Assembly (NCBI GenBank): GCA_020631735.1
Contig: CM036191.1
Span: forward strand, 45,236,562-45,300,561
DNA length: 64,000 nucleotides
Direction of reading: 5' to 3'
DNA from: Saccharum officinarum
Taxonomy: Eukaryota; Streptophyta; Magnoliopsida; Poales; Poaceae
Shown here: piece after piece, positions 23,640 through 35,243 of the stretch
Layout: every line of letters starts with the position of its first letter
Position numbering within the stretch: the first letter of the stretch is position 1
Translations under genes and position numbers: made by a program
Notes under the pieces: model-generated
What the model was told of the DNA's origin: nothing
Databases searched by the model: none
What the model saw: the letters and a program-made list of their open reading frames with translations, nothing else

Positions 23640-25070
23640 TTGCCAGTAGGGTACTCCAAGGTGACCATTGAAGCAGTAGCTAAGAGTAAGTATAGTGTAG
23701 TTGAGTTAGATCACCAAGAGGATGATGATAGGAAGAAACTGAGGGAGAACTTGGGTTGCCAAGTTTTTTGGTGCAAGCGCTACATATCCATTGGCTTGGA
23801 TTCTGAATCCAACAATGATGAGGAGGACGAAGACTCAGAAGACTCACACCAAAATAGGGAACCAAGTATTTTATCACTGCTACGAACCAAGACTTGCAAG
23901 GTTGGTCCATCAACTAGTAGTACAACTCAACCATCTCAGAACTTCCAAGAGAACATAGTGATAGAGGAAGAACTTCCAGGTGTTCAGCTTGGGCGGGATA
24001 GCGAGGAGGCGCCACTTGTATGGCAGTTTCTGGTCAGGGATGATCTGGTGCCTCCTGGAGAAGTCCTAAGATTAGGACTGATAATGCGGGAGGTGCATAA
24101 TTGGTATAGAGTTCAAGTGAGTGTGCAGTTTGCGGCAAGATATACGGATAGACATTTTTTTAGGGAACAGAAAACTCATTGTGGATTCAGTTCAAGTCAT
24201 TGTGTCAACTTTACCAAAGTTGGCGCTGTACATTCATATCATGAGCTTATGCACCATGTAAGTCTAGTTAGTACACCATGCGTTTTATAGCTCTGAGTTG
24301 AATTTCTAACAACTACACATTGTTTTGTAGGAAGGAGGCACACTTCTGTAGGGTGCAAGAGATTGAAATAGACTTCTTGAACACAGTGCTATACAGTCAC
24401 GAGACACTAAAGCACAGCAGCACCATCGATGAAGTGACAAAGAGCATCCATGTCCACAAATCCTGCAGTATATTTCTATCCTACAACTGCATGTAAGCTT
24501 GTTGCAAATGCCTAATTTTCTACTCCATTACATATTTGAGGGTTGAACCTAATTGGAACCATCGGTGGTGTTGTGAATGCAGCGATGACGAGCATGTCCT
24601 ACTTGACATCAACATAGAGAGTACCACTCTTAGTGTTTATTACTCTCGAGGGAGCCAACTAGAGAACATTCATCCCTTCGTTGAGATGCTGAACAAGTAA
24701 AACAAGCTACTACTTGTTACATAGCTTTGATCATCTTATGTCGCTGTCATGGACTTGTTGCACAGAGCCTACGAGAAGTTCAAGTCAAAGTGCAAGAGAC
24801 ATCGTTAGCTTGGCAGAGCTGGGTTTAAAGTAGTATCGGTCGGTTTGATCTGAATGCAGCCTGCGGGCAATGATCTTTGTGGGTTCTATGTCATGCATTA
24901 CATGCGTAGCCTCATCAGTGCTCTCTTTGGCTCACATGCTTGTCTTAACTGTGTTTCACCTTTTTTTGTGTGTTCCAAACAGAAATGTCATCTACACTGG
25001 AGCTGGCCGATTTGGAGATATCTGGGTTCCAAGAAGATCTTTCCGGTTTCATTATGGACCAAGTTGTGAG
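23640..25070 (+). pseudogene. CACTA-borne gene with Ulp1-like (C48) cysteine protease domain
   Basis: The first exon (about 23640-24255) encodes an acidic protein containing LGCQVFWCKRYISIGLDSES and a Ser/Glu-rich tract, like the ORF upstream of Ulp1 domains in grass CACTA elements. Introns with GT/AG ends are visible at about 24256-24330, 24492-24580 and 24697-24765. The protease core follows: DDEHVLLDINIEST (His of the catalytic set) and then QPAGNDLCGFYVMHYMR, with the Gln and Cys in family position. The Asp expected after VYY is replaced by Ser (VYYSRGS). In-frame stops near 24808 and 24852 suggest a dead gene. Ulp1-family proteins cleave SUMO-type conjugates; activity here is not supported. 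Confidence 0.65.
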
Positions 25071-25221
25071 TAGCAAGGGAGGCCATCATCTTCTCTAATC
25101 AAGGTGCTACTATTCTGAAAATTATATATTAATGTCGCTGTGGTTGAACACATTGTATGTCTCTGTTGTTCTATATGGATATTTTTGTCATGGTGGTGAT
25201 GTATGTTTAGATACAATACAT

Positions 25222-25262
<41 letters not shown>
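25222..25262. repeat. (CT)n(AT)n compound microsatellite
   Basis: About 11 CT units run straight into about 9 AT units. Confidence 0.98.
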
Positions 25263-25263
<1 letters not shown>

Positions 25264-25439
25264 GTTGGCGATGCGTAAGCCACGAAATTTCTGTATTGTT
25301 GTTGTTATAATGTGTTGTGAACAATGATGCATAGTGGTAACGATGGCGGTAATGGACAAAATACTACTGCTGGCACAAACACAACTACAGCGGTGACGCT
25401 ACCCTCATTACCATTGGAGGGAAGACCGATCGTGTGCGC

Positions 25440-25900
25440 TGGTACCTAGATCACTGGCGGGTGGTACGCTAGATAGGCGTTGATGTTCGCGTCATCACAG
25501 CCAGATGGTACACTGGTCCAACATCGATGGTTCTGTCATCACCACTGGATGGTACGCCGGACCGGCGTTGATGTTTTCAGCATTCACCCCAGATGGTATG
25601 CCCAGCCGGCGATGATGGTTCCATTGTTACCGCTGGTTGGTTCGCCGGCCCAGCGACGGTGGTTTCATCATCACCGCTAGATGGTACGCCGGCCTGGTGA
25701 TGATGGTTCCATCGTCCCCGCTGAATGGTATGCTAGCCCAGCATCGATGGTTTCATCATCACCACCAGATGGTACACCAGCCCTGCATCGCTGGTTTCAT
25801 CATCACCGCCGGATGGCAGGCAAGGCTGGCGTGAAACCATCATCGCTAGATGGTAGGCCGGCCTGGCATTGACGGTTCCACCATTACCGCTAGTTAGTAC
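25440..25900 (+). repeat. CACTA subterminal tandem repeats, ~44 bp period
   Basis: ATGGTACGCCGG-type starts recur at about 25461, 25505, 25549, 25594, 25639, 25681, 25725, 25769 and further on, each followed by a GATGGTT..ATCATCACCGC block. Such GC-rich subterminal repeats are binding sites for the element-encoded protein in En/Spm elements. The three overlapping plus-strand ORFs here (25480-25872) are simply translations of the repeat and are not genes. Confidence 0.85.
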
Positions 25901-26289
25901 AACGAACTGGCGGTGGTCATGAGACTATCGGCACCGGATGTTACGTCGGACCGACGATGGTAAATATCATCACCACCGGTGTGCAACCGGCGGGGATGAA
26001 GGCCGGCTATCAGCACCAACTTTTACCAACGGGGGCCAAAACCATCAGTGAAGGGGGGTCTAGAGCCGGCGGTGATAAACTTTCTGTAGTAGTGTTCCCT
26101 CTCTGTGGTCCTAACTAGGTTTTGGACGGACACTTGGCTCCCACAAAACTCTCCATAGAAAGTCACTCTGTGCCTAGCGAAAGCCATCTCCAAACGAGGG
26201 TGCTCACGATCGGTCCCCGACGCGCTTTGGTAGAGGCAATGGGTGCGTGACATCGATGGTGCTCTTACTACTTAGGTTCTATGTGACTA

Positions 26290-26865
26290 CATCCGCATAT
26301 GGGAGATGGACGATGATATCATTCTTCAGCCGCTGCTTCCGGATCACTTTGTATGGCAATCGTCATCCACAGGTGCCTATTCAGCATCCTGAACATACCC
26401 GGCTTTCTTCTGCGGTTCAACATTCCTGGATGGTGCCGCGGAGCTGTGGAAGACCAATGCACCGCCAAAGCTAAAACTATCCTTCTGGCTTGCCCTACAC
26501 GTTCGGTTGTGGTCCTTGAAACGTCGTCGGTGACATGGGCTTCAAAATGATGATTTGTGTGCGCTATGCTCACAAGGGGTGGAAACTGCAGAGCATTTGA
26601 TGATGGGCTGCGTTTTCTCATGGGAATATTGGACAAAGCGTCTTCGCGCAATGATGCTCTCGTCGACTGGTGGCTGCGCCAATGCTTGGAGCTCAATTTG
26701 GACGTTCGAAAAGGTTTTGATTCGCTGGTTCTCCTTACTTCTTCGTGTATTTGGGGTGAACACAATCAAAGGGTCTTCCAACGTGATAAGGACACGCCTA
26801 CGATATCCAAATAATTTTGCCCAATCTTTCACAGTGCAACAACAAGCAGAGGCAAATATCTGAAT
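26290..26865 (+). pseudogene. LINE-type remnant: zinc-binding RT-associated domain
   Basis: Across frames the plus strand reads DHFVWQSSSTGAYSA, then KTNAPPKLKLSFWLALHV, then NDDLCALCSQGVETAEHLM and SWEYWTKRLR. The WLALH...C..C...E...HL...C.F order matches the zf-RVT domain at the C-terminal side of plant non-LTR retrotransposon RTs. Frameshifts separate the blocks. No RT core, poly(A) tail or target duplication was found. The 26095-26289 stretch to the left holds nothing I can name. Confidence 0.7.
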
Positions 26866-27940
26866 TTATTCTCAAGCAAACTATAGAATATATGTATTCT
26901 ATATATGTAGACGATTTATATCCAGGAACTAGTGAATATCAGGATTTTCCCACTAAATAAATACAAACGGCTCGCCTGATGAAATTCTCGATAGAAAAAC
27001 AGTGATCAGCAACTCAACAGGTCTAATCCTTCAACGTGAAAGCAAATACCAGCAGCAGGTAATCTCACCAATAAAGAAAGCACAGCTGACTTGATCTGTG
27101 AGTAATCTGGACCAACGATCCCAACCGAAAAAACAATATAATAATCTTAACTTGCCACCAATAGTCCACGGTGGGAACAATCAATAAATCTGACAACTAA
27201 TCAAACAATATGCTACTCTTATTTCCAATAAGAAGCGTCCAACTGGTTGGTCAGCTGCAATTCCAGTACTCTCAGACAATCGACAAATATAGGAGTACTT
27301 GATAGCAGTCGCGTAACAAAAATCAAGATGTATCACGGGAATCAGTAGCACGACAGAGTAGCAAAAATAATCCAGGTATTCCTTCAGCAAATCAAACACG
27401 AATTGTAGCAATAATATTGATAGTTGGGTTCGGCTTACACAAGATGAGCAATCCAAACCCTAGGTAACTTCTTCCACCCGCAGTCTCGATGACCACGATC
27501 AGAAGAGAGGGAACTCCAAGAATTCCAAGCGACGCGCCCAAGCTGTAGCTCGATCACGCAACTCCACACAAATCCGTTAGGATCCGGTAACACCCGCTAG
27601 GGTTTCACGAGCGGCGGCTCAACGAGGAATAACTCCATGAATAAAATCCAATCTCCCCTGTTACAAGGCCAGCCATAGGCTATATATGTGCACGCAGGCA
27701 CCGGAACCTGACGGCAACCATGACACACAACTAGAGTCCACCTACGTGACTCAGCCCAACCCATTAACATAAAGCTAACTAAAACTATTGCGGCAAGTGT
27801 CTAAATATATAATAAAATATTGTAGCAAGAACGCTAATCCACGTGAGGACTTCTGACCTTCCCGTATACCTTCACTTGTTCACCAGAAGCATGAAACAAA
27901 TAGGCGAGCACTTGTCCAAGTTCTCTTTGATAAAAATAAT
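26866..27940. other. Unassigned region, possible minus-strand LTR or 5' leader
   Basis: There is no supported gene. On the minus strand a TATA-like CACATATATAGCC at about 27680 is followed by leader-like sequence running to 27400 (including CCTAGGGTTTGG). This could be an LTR promoter or a gene 5' end. I found no TG...CA boundaries or target duplication. The 91-codon ORF at 27181-27456 is hydrophobic and has no recognisable motif. Confidence 0.35.
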
Positions 27941-27943
27941 ATT

Positions 27944-28332
27944 TCAAGTGACCTCAACTTTCATAGATCCAATATAAATATATTTTCTTGGCTTTTTATC
28001 ATCTTCGTTCTTGAATGTTGCACCCTTAAAAATAATCATAGATGAAAGTCCTCCAGCAGCAAATATTTTCTTTGCTTTCTTTATATATTTTTCATCAGAA
28101 GAAAATACACCAAATTGAAAACCAGTTGCCATATTTGTAATTGGCCAATTATTTTCTGCAGATATATTTTGAGAAGCCATGGGCTCATCACAACGTCTAT
28201 CCAGGCAGGCGCCGCAGGTTCTGGAGGAGACTCTGTTGCTAGCAGAAGCGCTGTGTTGTGCTCTTCTGCCTCGTCGCCAAATTTGTCTTGTATAATTGCA
28301 AACAGTACTTGGGATGGTTTAGAGGTTACCAC
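27944..28332 (-). pseudogene. Unknown gene fragment, two overlapping frames
   Basis: Two minus-strand open stretches look protein-like: 28332-28081 (SKPSQVLFAIIQDKFGDEAE, then Pro-rich AAPAWIDVV) and 28180-27944 (WPITNMATGFQFGVFSSDEK ending GSMKVEVT). They overlap in different frames. They may be exons of a captured or decayed host gene, since composition and codon pattern differ from the surrounding repeats. I do not recognise a family and give no function. Confidence 0.4.
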
Positions 28333-29160
28333 TGTGAATTTGCTTGATCACGGTTGTAGTTTGTAACAAACTCCATTCACGAAAGAAGGAAGCACCTTTC
28401 CCACCTCCCCCTCCCCCTTCATTGTTGCGGCTATTTTTCAGCAAAATGCTCATGGAAGGTCCTAGATTTTGAAGAAAGGCATGACCTTCTTGCTTTAAGG
28501 TTAGCACATTTATCTACTTGTTTCAAATATACTTATTTGAAACTGGTTTATTTTACATTTCTATTGGTTTATTGCTCGTAGTCTTAGTCATGCTTACTAT
28601 TTATTCAAAATAAATAAAACCTAAATAACTCTAAATGGAGGACCGACGGACAGATAACGTTTTTAGAAGAAAATGGGTAATTGTTTTACCTAGTACGCCT
28701 AGACATTGTTTCTACTTTTGGACCTGAGAAAATGTTCCAAATAATAATAATAAACAAGGTTACTAACCTTTTCCATATATATACAAGATAAAATTTAATT
28801 AGTGCACCATAAAAATATACCAAATAGAATATCTAGGCATTTGTCACCTGTTATTTTTCCTCCATATTGGCTCTTCCCATTTCTTCACGTATCCATCATG
28901 AAATGCTTGAACCACAGATTAACAACAAGCCGTGCAGATGTCAAGGGGTCTTGATTCAGGTAACGCATCCGCCATCGTCGTCTCAGGAATTGATGTGTCC
29001 AAGATTTCCTCTAGGACAAGATCCCCCGAGCTGGAAGAATCAACCAAATCAGTCATCTGCATCTATTATTTTCATCCTCAATGATACTAGGTATAAAAAA
29101 CAAGAATTCTCGGAATGTGTCGAAGACTTTTTAATGTTGTCCAGGCATGTGTTTTTAACG
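28333..29160. other. Unassigned AT-rich region
   Basis: There is no supported feature. A G-run encoding GGGGGGKG on the minus strand (about 28420) and a 124-codon plus ORF (28867-29241) are present. Neither has a recognisable motif, and the ORF runs into the solo LTR at 29201. Confidence 0.5.
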
Positions 29161-29200
29161 TTGCTGCCTGGATGGTTCATGACCAGGGCAATGCTCTCAC
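29161..29200. repeat. Duplication U, copy A, left part
   Basis: CTGCCTGGATGGTTCATGAC and the following GGGCAATGCTCTC match copy B at 30009-30043. The solo LTR at 29201 splits copy A; its continuation is at 29770-30005. Confidence 0.8.
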
Positions 29201-29764
29201 TGTCACACGCCCAACACGGGTTGCCCCTCATGGCGGAATAAATGGGCCAGCGAGGGCCCAAGGGGAGGCGCTGGGCGCCCCGGCTCCGCGCCCTAAAAGG
29301 GGCCGCGCGCCAGGTAGGTCAGGCACCGCCACCGCCACCACCGTCGTCGTCGCTGTCACACGTCAAGTACCCAGCCCTCAGCAGCAGAGCAAGACCTGGG
29401 CCAAAGTGCCTCATTGGGCCCAAAGCAGGCCCGGCATGAACTGTAGCATCATGTACTGTAGCACCACCGCCGCCCTAGGTTAGGTTAGATCAGTTTAGAT
29501 TGCTTACAGGCTAAGTCCCCTAGAACTATAAATACAAGGGGTCATGTAACCTTTCAATCTTAAGCAAGGAACAGGCCAAGTGCCTTCTATCTTCTCCCTC
29601 TCCCTTCTAAGCCTCGATCTTCTTCCTCTGCGCCTCTCTCTCCTCTGCCCTAGCACCACCACCGCCACTGCACCCAAACCCTAGCCGCCTCCTCCACCAT
29701 GCCGCAACCCTAGCCACCGCCCGGAGTCACGTTGCCGGCCACCCCCACCGCCACGCTTGTTACA
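29201..29764. repeat. Solo LTR, 564 bp, with target duplication CTCAC
   Basis: It starts TGTCACACGCCC and ends GCTTGTTACA, giving TG...CA ends, and is flanked by CTCAC at 29196-29200 and again at 29765-29769. A TATA box (CTATAAATACA, about 29527) lies in the middle, followed by a CT-rich leader-like tract, so transcription would run rightward. Copy B of the flanking duplication has the uninterrupted site (CTCTCGCAGTGGCTGCGC, near 30037), an in-window empty site. ORFs at 29115-29483 and 29242-29439 cross or lie within the LTR and are not genes. Confidence 0.93.
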
Positions 29765-29769
29765 CTCAC

Positions 29770-30005
29770 ACTGGCTGCGCTAGCCACCTCGTATAGGAGC
29801 ATTTTCTACTCTCAAGCGCCTTAGTAATTATCAGAAAAAATGAAACTACATTTCTGGTGGGCACACGCTATACAGACACCACATTGTCTAGTAGATAGAT
29901 ACATTAGGGTGTCTCCATACATACACAGCCACAGACAGCAAACCACATTGACACAACGCCAGGAGCACAAGCTTTTCTGCATGCACATAGAACTGATAGA
30001 CCGTA
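29770..30005. repeat. Duplication U, copy A, right part
   Basis: Continues copy A after the solo LTR: GGCTGCGCTAGC, then TTTTCTACTCTCAAGCGCC, then CTCCATACATACACAGCC. All of these recur in copy B. Confidence 0.8.
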
Positions 30006-30252
30006 GCTGCCTGGATGGTTCATGACTAGGGCAATGCTCTCGCAGTGGCTGCGCTAGCTAGCTTGTATAGGAAAAGCATTTTCTACTCTCAAGCGCCTTA
30101 GTAATTATCAGAAAAAATGAAAATACATTTGTGGTAGATAGATACATTAGGGTTTCTCCATACATACACAGCCAGACAACAAACCGCATCAACACAACGC
30201 CGCACACGCGCATGCATTTCTGCATGCACCTAAAACTGATAGAGTAGTGAAG
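30006..30252. repeat. Duplication U, copy B
   Basis: Direct repeat of 29161-29200 plus 29770-30005, with small indels (for example a shorter middle segment after ACATTTGTGGTAG). Part of it resembles the sequence that follows R3 at 19239. It lies just upstream of the NAC pseudogene, so it may be NAC 5' flanking DNA. Confidence 0.8.
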
Positions 30253-30429
30253 AACACGACGCTCTGAAGCCGCAATGATCAACACCGTACCAGATCACGA
30301 TGACCCGGTTGGATGCATATACCTACTGCTGCCCTTGCACTGCATGCGAAACAACGTGGACCACACACTTGCTAGCTTGTCCATGACCTTGCATCACGAA
30401 GGCCTTGCAGCATAGCCGTAGCAGCCATC

Positions 30430-30923
30430 AGCCGCTGATGACGTGGCACATCTCCAACCGTGCAACCCTCTTCCCCGAGTGATGATGAGTTGTCAGCATC
30501 TACCTCACGAACAAGGTGTGCAACAGGGACTTCACCTGCACCGCCATCGCAGAGGTCGACCTAAATAAGACCAAGACATGGGAACTCCCGTAACAAGCAG
30601 CCTCGATCTGTACATAAATATACACCTTGGTCTTGACTGATTTGAGCAGTGGATGCATGCTGTTATGCTAGTGATCAATATGTGGACTAATATATGGTTC
30701 TTGATTCGTTTGGATGCTGCAGGGAAGGCAAAAAAGGGCAACAAGGAGTGGTACTTCTTCTACCAGAAGGACCGCAAGTACCCAATAGGGCAGAACGCGA
30801 ATTGGGCCACAGAGGCCGGTTACTCGAAAGCAACCGGCTAGGACAAGGAGGTCTACAATACCATAGAATGGGTGGTGCTGCTCGTCAACATGAAGAAGAC
30901 ACTCATCTTGTACAAGGCTGGCC
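30430..30923 (+). pseudogene. NAC transcription-factor pseudogene with exon 1, intron and part of exon 2
   Basis: The exon 1 remnant near 30492-30590 reads IYLTNKVCNRDFTCTAIAEV, then DLNKTKTWELP, the A/B subdomains of NAC proteins. A GT...AG intron of about 130 bp follows (donor GTAACAAG near 30590, acceptor GATGCTGCAG at about 30721). Exon 2 reads [20 protein letters not shown], then [13 protein letters not shown], then a TAG stop, then DKEVY and NMKKTLILYKAG (subdomains C/D). The intron shows a DNA-level origin, not a retrocopy. It lacks a clear start codon, and the C-terminal region is replaced by the R4 unit. GYWK has become GYSK. The relatives at 14752 and 17015 carry only exon 2. Confidence 0.85.
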
Positions 30924-32848
30924 ATTTGGTAGTTGCTCGGTTATATAGTTGGCTTAGCTAGCTTGCACGCCTAGGCGACGAAATTCTTGTGCATGTAGGT
31001 GAGTTAATTCGGCATACACAGGCGTACCAAATTGGCACCAAATCAAACTAGCACCATCACAACATCCTTCACCCTCATCGGATTGAGTTCCCTAGCACAA
31101 ATCAAGTTTCTTTAGATTCAGGCATGCTATCACCAAAATGACCTCCTCCACCATTGGGTTGATCAGCAAATCTATGTCCGCTTTTGGAAGAATGATGTCT
31201 GATTTAAGGTGTAAAATGTAATCCGGGACGATTGGTATCACACTTAGCTTGGTGCTAGATTCACATTTCTACGCGTGGAGTAGAAATGTAAACAACATTT
31301 CTTTAAATTTCTACGCATGGAGTAGAAATGTAAACAACATTTTGATTATCCAACACACAAATTTTTGAAGCAATACAAGTAACACGGGACATGCGAGTAA
31401 TATGTCTGATTGTCTCAGTTGCTTTTGAAAGAATGATTGTCTTGGTTGTTTTTGACGGAACAAATGTCTCTGTTTTGATGGAACATTCATCTCAGTATCT
31501 TTTGACGGAACAACCACCTCAGTTGCTGTAACTAATCTTCTGCGCTTCTTGTACTTTGAGCTGATGTAACATTTTAGGCAGTAAACAGAAGTTTTAATAG
31601 AAACTTGATAAATCGTTGAAGGTAAGGGATAACAAGCATACAAGTAGGAAAGTGTTCTCTGTCTCATATCAATTCCTACAGGAAAATCCTGCATACTTTG
31701 CCTAATAAGCTGAGGTGACCTTCGACAAAGGAACCAAACATGCCCTAAATCCAACTCTTTTTCTCCAAATTATGGCTTGGGAGCTCCAATTACAAACATG
31801 CTTAGATCCGAGATTGGGAGAGAAAGAGAGAGAAGGGATAACGAGGGGGGGCCAACCAACATTAGCTGACGATGGTGGTGCCGCCACCGGTTGGAGTTGC
31901 CACACTAGATCTAGAAGAGATTGAGTCAGAGAAGGTGTGCACAAGAGATAGGAGGCGACAGATTGGGTTCATGTCAAGGGATATGGCGACATCAGGTCAG
32001 GGCTTGTGGTTGGCCTAGTGTCACCCAGCATGCCGCCACAGATTACTCTAGCCTCGAAATGGTTGAACCACATTTCAACAATGCGCAATGGGAGATGTCT
32101 ATTAGATCTTGGTTGAGGAGCCCATTCACCACCACCATATTAGGAACTGATGAGTTGAAGATTTTTGCTTAACCAGGATGCTTATTCATCCATTGTGCTG
32201 GAAGTGCTAATCAACCGAATTTATCATACGCGCCTGTTATTGGAATCCATTTCCCTCCATCACTCCCTCTCTCTCTCTGCACATGCACACACCAACACAC
32301 ACCTCTTTTGTGAATAAGTGGTCTTACTCCCCTAGTGTGGGTTGTGAAATTCCATCCAAAGCTTGAAGTTGTGTTGCAAGAGATTGAGACCTTTTATGGC
32401 TTAGGTACATCATCAACTTGCACATTTAAGCTAGTTGAGACTTTACTCCTTGAGATCAATAACTTTTAGTCTCGAAGACAAACACTTTCATCTTACCATG
32501 GTACAAAGGTATTATTGTGACAGTTTGAGGTCTTAAGGATCTTGTGCCTCCTTGGTTGTTTTGCGAAAGACAAAACATTACCACCTGAGGTGCAAGGTCA
32601 TAACATGTCAAAGAGCTGGAGAGACACTAGTGTATCTTCAACTCCTTGGTTGTTTTATGAGGGACAAAACATTGCCACCTGAGTTGCAAGGTCATAACAT
32701 GTCAAAGAGCTGGAGAGACACTGGTGTATCCTCAATGATAGTAGATACAAAAAAAAATACTCTGGATGTGTCGAGCACTTCCTTGAGTGTATGCCAATAG
32801 ATGGTTCTAGCCTTCCAGGGAGTGAGTTGAGCATGCTGCTTTGTTGGG
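30924..32848. repeat. R repeat unit 4 (1.9 kb)
   Basis: Same unit as R1-R3: TTTGGTAGTTGCTCGG start, two intact palindromes (31263-31289 and 31306-31330), minus-strand ORFs (31311-31754, 31702-31944) and the ACAAAACATTACCACC doublet (about 32570-32720). It ends at GCATGCTGCTTTGTTGG and passes straight into D2, so the last ~350 bp including any NAC exon are missing. Confidence 0.85.
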
Positions 32849-35243
32849 ATCCCGTCGGGGCGTGTGGTGGCTATTGGCTGCCCTAGTTGGCCTGACTGCT
32901 CTAGAGCGTCATTGTCATCGATACTCTAGCCATGCAACACCGATGAAGAATGAGAAGAAGAGACAGATGGTAAAAGAGGATAAGAGAGGTTGTAGATGTG
33001 TTTTTGACGATTGGATAGTCGGGGACTCAATCGGCCATGTACCTCTTATTTTATAAGGAGTAGGGGTAGTCTTATCCCATGGGAAAACCAATGTAGTACT
33101 ATTATTAATGTTCTTTATAGAGTTTTCCTTAGATTGGGCCAAAACTGGAATAGGCCTCTTAAAATTGGCATGAGCCCAATTTGAGTGTCAACAAGGGGAT
33201 AGGAGCAGTGGCCGAGCTAGTTAACATAATATAGGGGGGCCATTTTGCCTAATATGTATCAACATGTACACAAGTCCCATATAAGTCATAATATAATTGA
33301 CGAAAGCTTAAATTAGGAAAACATACGAACCAGGACAAATTGTGATAACAATCACAACATCTTAATTTCTTCAGCTATACCATATTACTGACGCTGGACC
33401 TACTTGATTTATCATTTAGTAATCGGAAATTGAGAAGCAATCAAATAAAGCTCAATACTGGAGAACAAGGAAATTTGATTTAGCAGTCATGGATTCACTC
33501 GTCACCACTCCAGCAGCCAGCAGGATGGATCGGATTGGCCAATTTGGGATTTCATTTGAGAGTTGAGACTGGAGATGGAGAGCAGTGCAGCTGTACGTAC
33601 TCGGGGATGGAAGGGAAGGCAGCAGCGGAAGGGGATAGAAGGGAAGAGAATGAGTACCTGCTCGGGGATGCTCCTGTTCGAGTTCGTGGGCGGCGGGAGA
33701 GGGGACGACGGCTGCGATGACAGGGGTGGGGACGACGGTTGCGGCGGCTCGGGTGAGTACGGTGACACCAACGAGCGCGCAGTGGCCCGGGTGATGGCCA
33801 TGGCACCGGGGACGGTGGGGACGGCGGTCGCGACGGCGAGGAGGGCAGCCGCAGCAGTGATGGCGGCCCCCACAAGCTCACGCACGGCAGTGGTGAAGAG
33901 GCCCTGAGACGAGATGCGGCTGCTGGTGTGAGATTCATGAGGTGTGAGAGATGCAGCTGCTAGGGTGGGTAATGGCTGGAGATAGGGTTTTCAGTGACAC
34001 TCTGACTGGTGGGCTGTGCTAATTTCAGTGCATGCGAGTGGGCTGGGCCGAGCATGCCAAAATAAAAATGGGCTATACCGGCCAACCGTTCGACTCTAAG
34101 ATGTGTTTTAAGAGACCAATGGTGTGATGTAAATAGCTAAATATATACCATAGGTATGAGTACAAATAGTGCCCGATGATCTGTTAGAAATTCATAGCAA
34201 CTAATTGTTGGTCATTAATATTATGTTTTAGCGACCATTGTCCGATACTATAGATTGGCTATGGTACAGTGAATCTCTGCACCCTTCTTTCATGGCCTAA
34301 ATGAACTTGAATCTGCTACGACCCTGCACCAAGGTTGACTTGGTTTTGCATATTTCCTCGCTTCATGAATTTCACCCATCGAAACACACGCCATATTTGA
34401 TAATCGAGTATAATGTACGCTGAGTGTTTTGTCCTGTTTGGTAGAACATTTTCAACAAACGTCACTAGTGAGAAATAAGTTTCAGATGGAGTGATAGATA
34501 AAATATCCCACATATAGCATGGTATGGGACCTATGAAAGTTGCAAAACTAAGGGATGTCTCAATGCACTGAATGGGGTGATTTCGATTGTATTAATTAGA
34601 TTGGTAACATGCTATTGGAGTCAATAAGGAAAGAGACTCTATTTCTTGTCTTGTTGTGTCTTGTATTCCACGTAGATGAGGTACCCATCTGGTTTGGGCT
34701 TCTTGTGTAGACTGCTTTGTCTACCCTAGGTACATATCACTGACACTTTGGATAGCAATTGTCAAGGTGGTGCCCACGTGTCATACTCTTTTCCCTTTCT
34801 TCCTTCTCACTCCCTGAAACTTAGCCCAAAACACGATATGGTTACGCCTGGTGCAGCCGCCCATCCTATAAACCGGGTCATGCTCACCCATCCTTTCCAC
34901 CAGGGCCTAGCTCGCTCGTCCATATGTAGGAGCGGGGCTTGACAGTGCCCGCTCGAACAATCTATAGCTATACACCCATCTGCCACACCTATCTACAAAC
35001 TTAGGGCACCGACATATCTGCCCACCGCCACACCTATCTGCAAACTTAGGTCACCGATAGGCTCCGCTCGAACGATCCATAGCTATACACAGTTTTGGCT
35101 AGTGGCTCTCAACAGTGCCACCGTCAGACTTCATTGTGCTGCACCCTGCTGAGTTGTTCCTCTCTCGCTCACCGCCACTGTGAAGAGAAGGGGAAGGAGA
35201 AATGGGAGCTAAGGTTTCTGGGCACAGCTGGCGCATGCAGAAG
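32849..35243. repeat. Segment D2, paralogous to D1
   Basis: Collinear with D1 (20151-22560) with roughly nine-tenths identity by eye. A minus-strand GC-rich first-exon-like region lies at 33938-33500; its ORF continues 128 codons from an ATG at 33938 that is ACG in D1, and another frame is open at 33885-33502. With no shared open frame, I do not call a protein. Confidence 0.7.

Larger units (their letters stand above)
22816..26094 (+). mobile_element. CACTA (En/Spm) transposon remnant, right end intact
   Basis: The right terminus is the inverted-repeat sequence TTTCTGTAGTAGTG at 26081-26094 (reverse complement CACTACTACAGAAA, a CACTA-type end). Inside it come about ten ~44-bp subterminal repeats and a multi-exon gene whose last part is a Ulp1-like protease. 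No matching CACTACTACAG left end was found; the left boundary at about 22816 is where R-type sequence ends, so the element is left-truncated and the transposase (TNP2-type) is missing. The base context right of the end (TTC) cannot be checked as a 3-bp target duplication without the left end. Confidence 0.75.

Noticed and set aside
25480..25872. Three plus-strand ORFs with WFHHH-type repeats
   Set aside because: Translations of the CACTA 44-bp subterminal repeats.
28867..29483. ORFs of 124 and 122 codons
   Set aside because: Both run across the boundary of the solo LTR at 29201 and have no recognisable motif.
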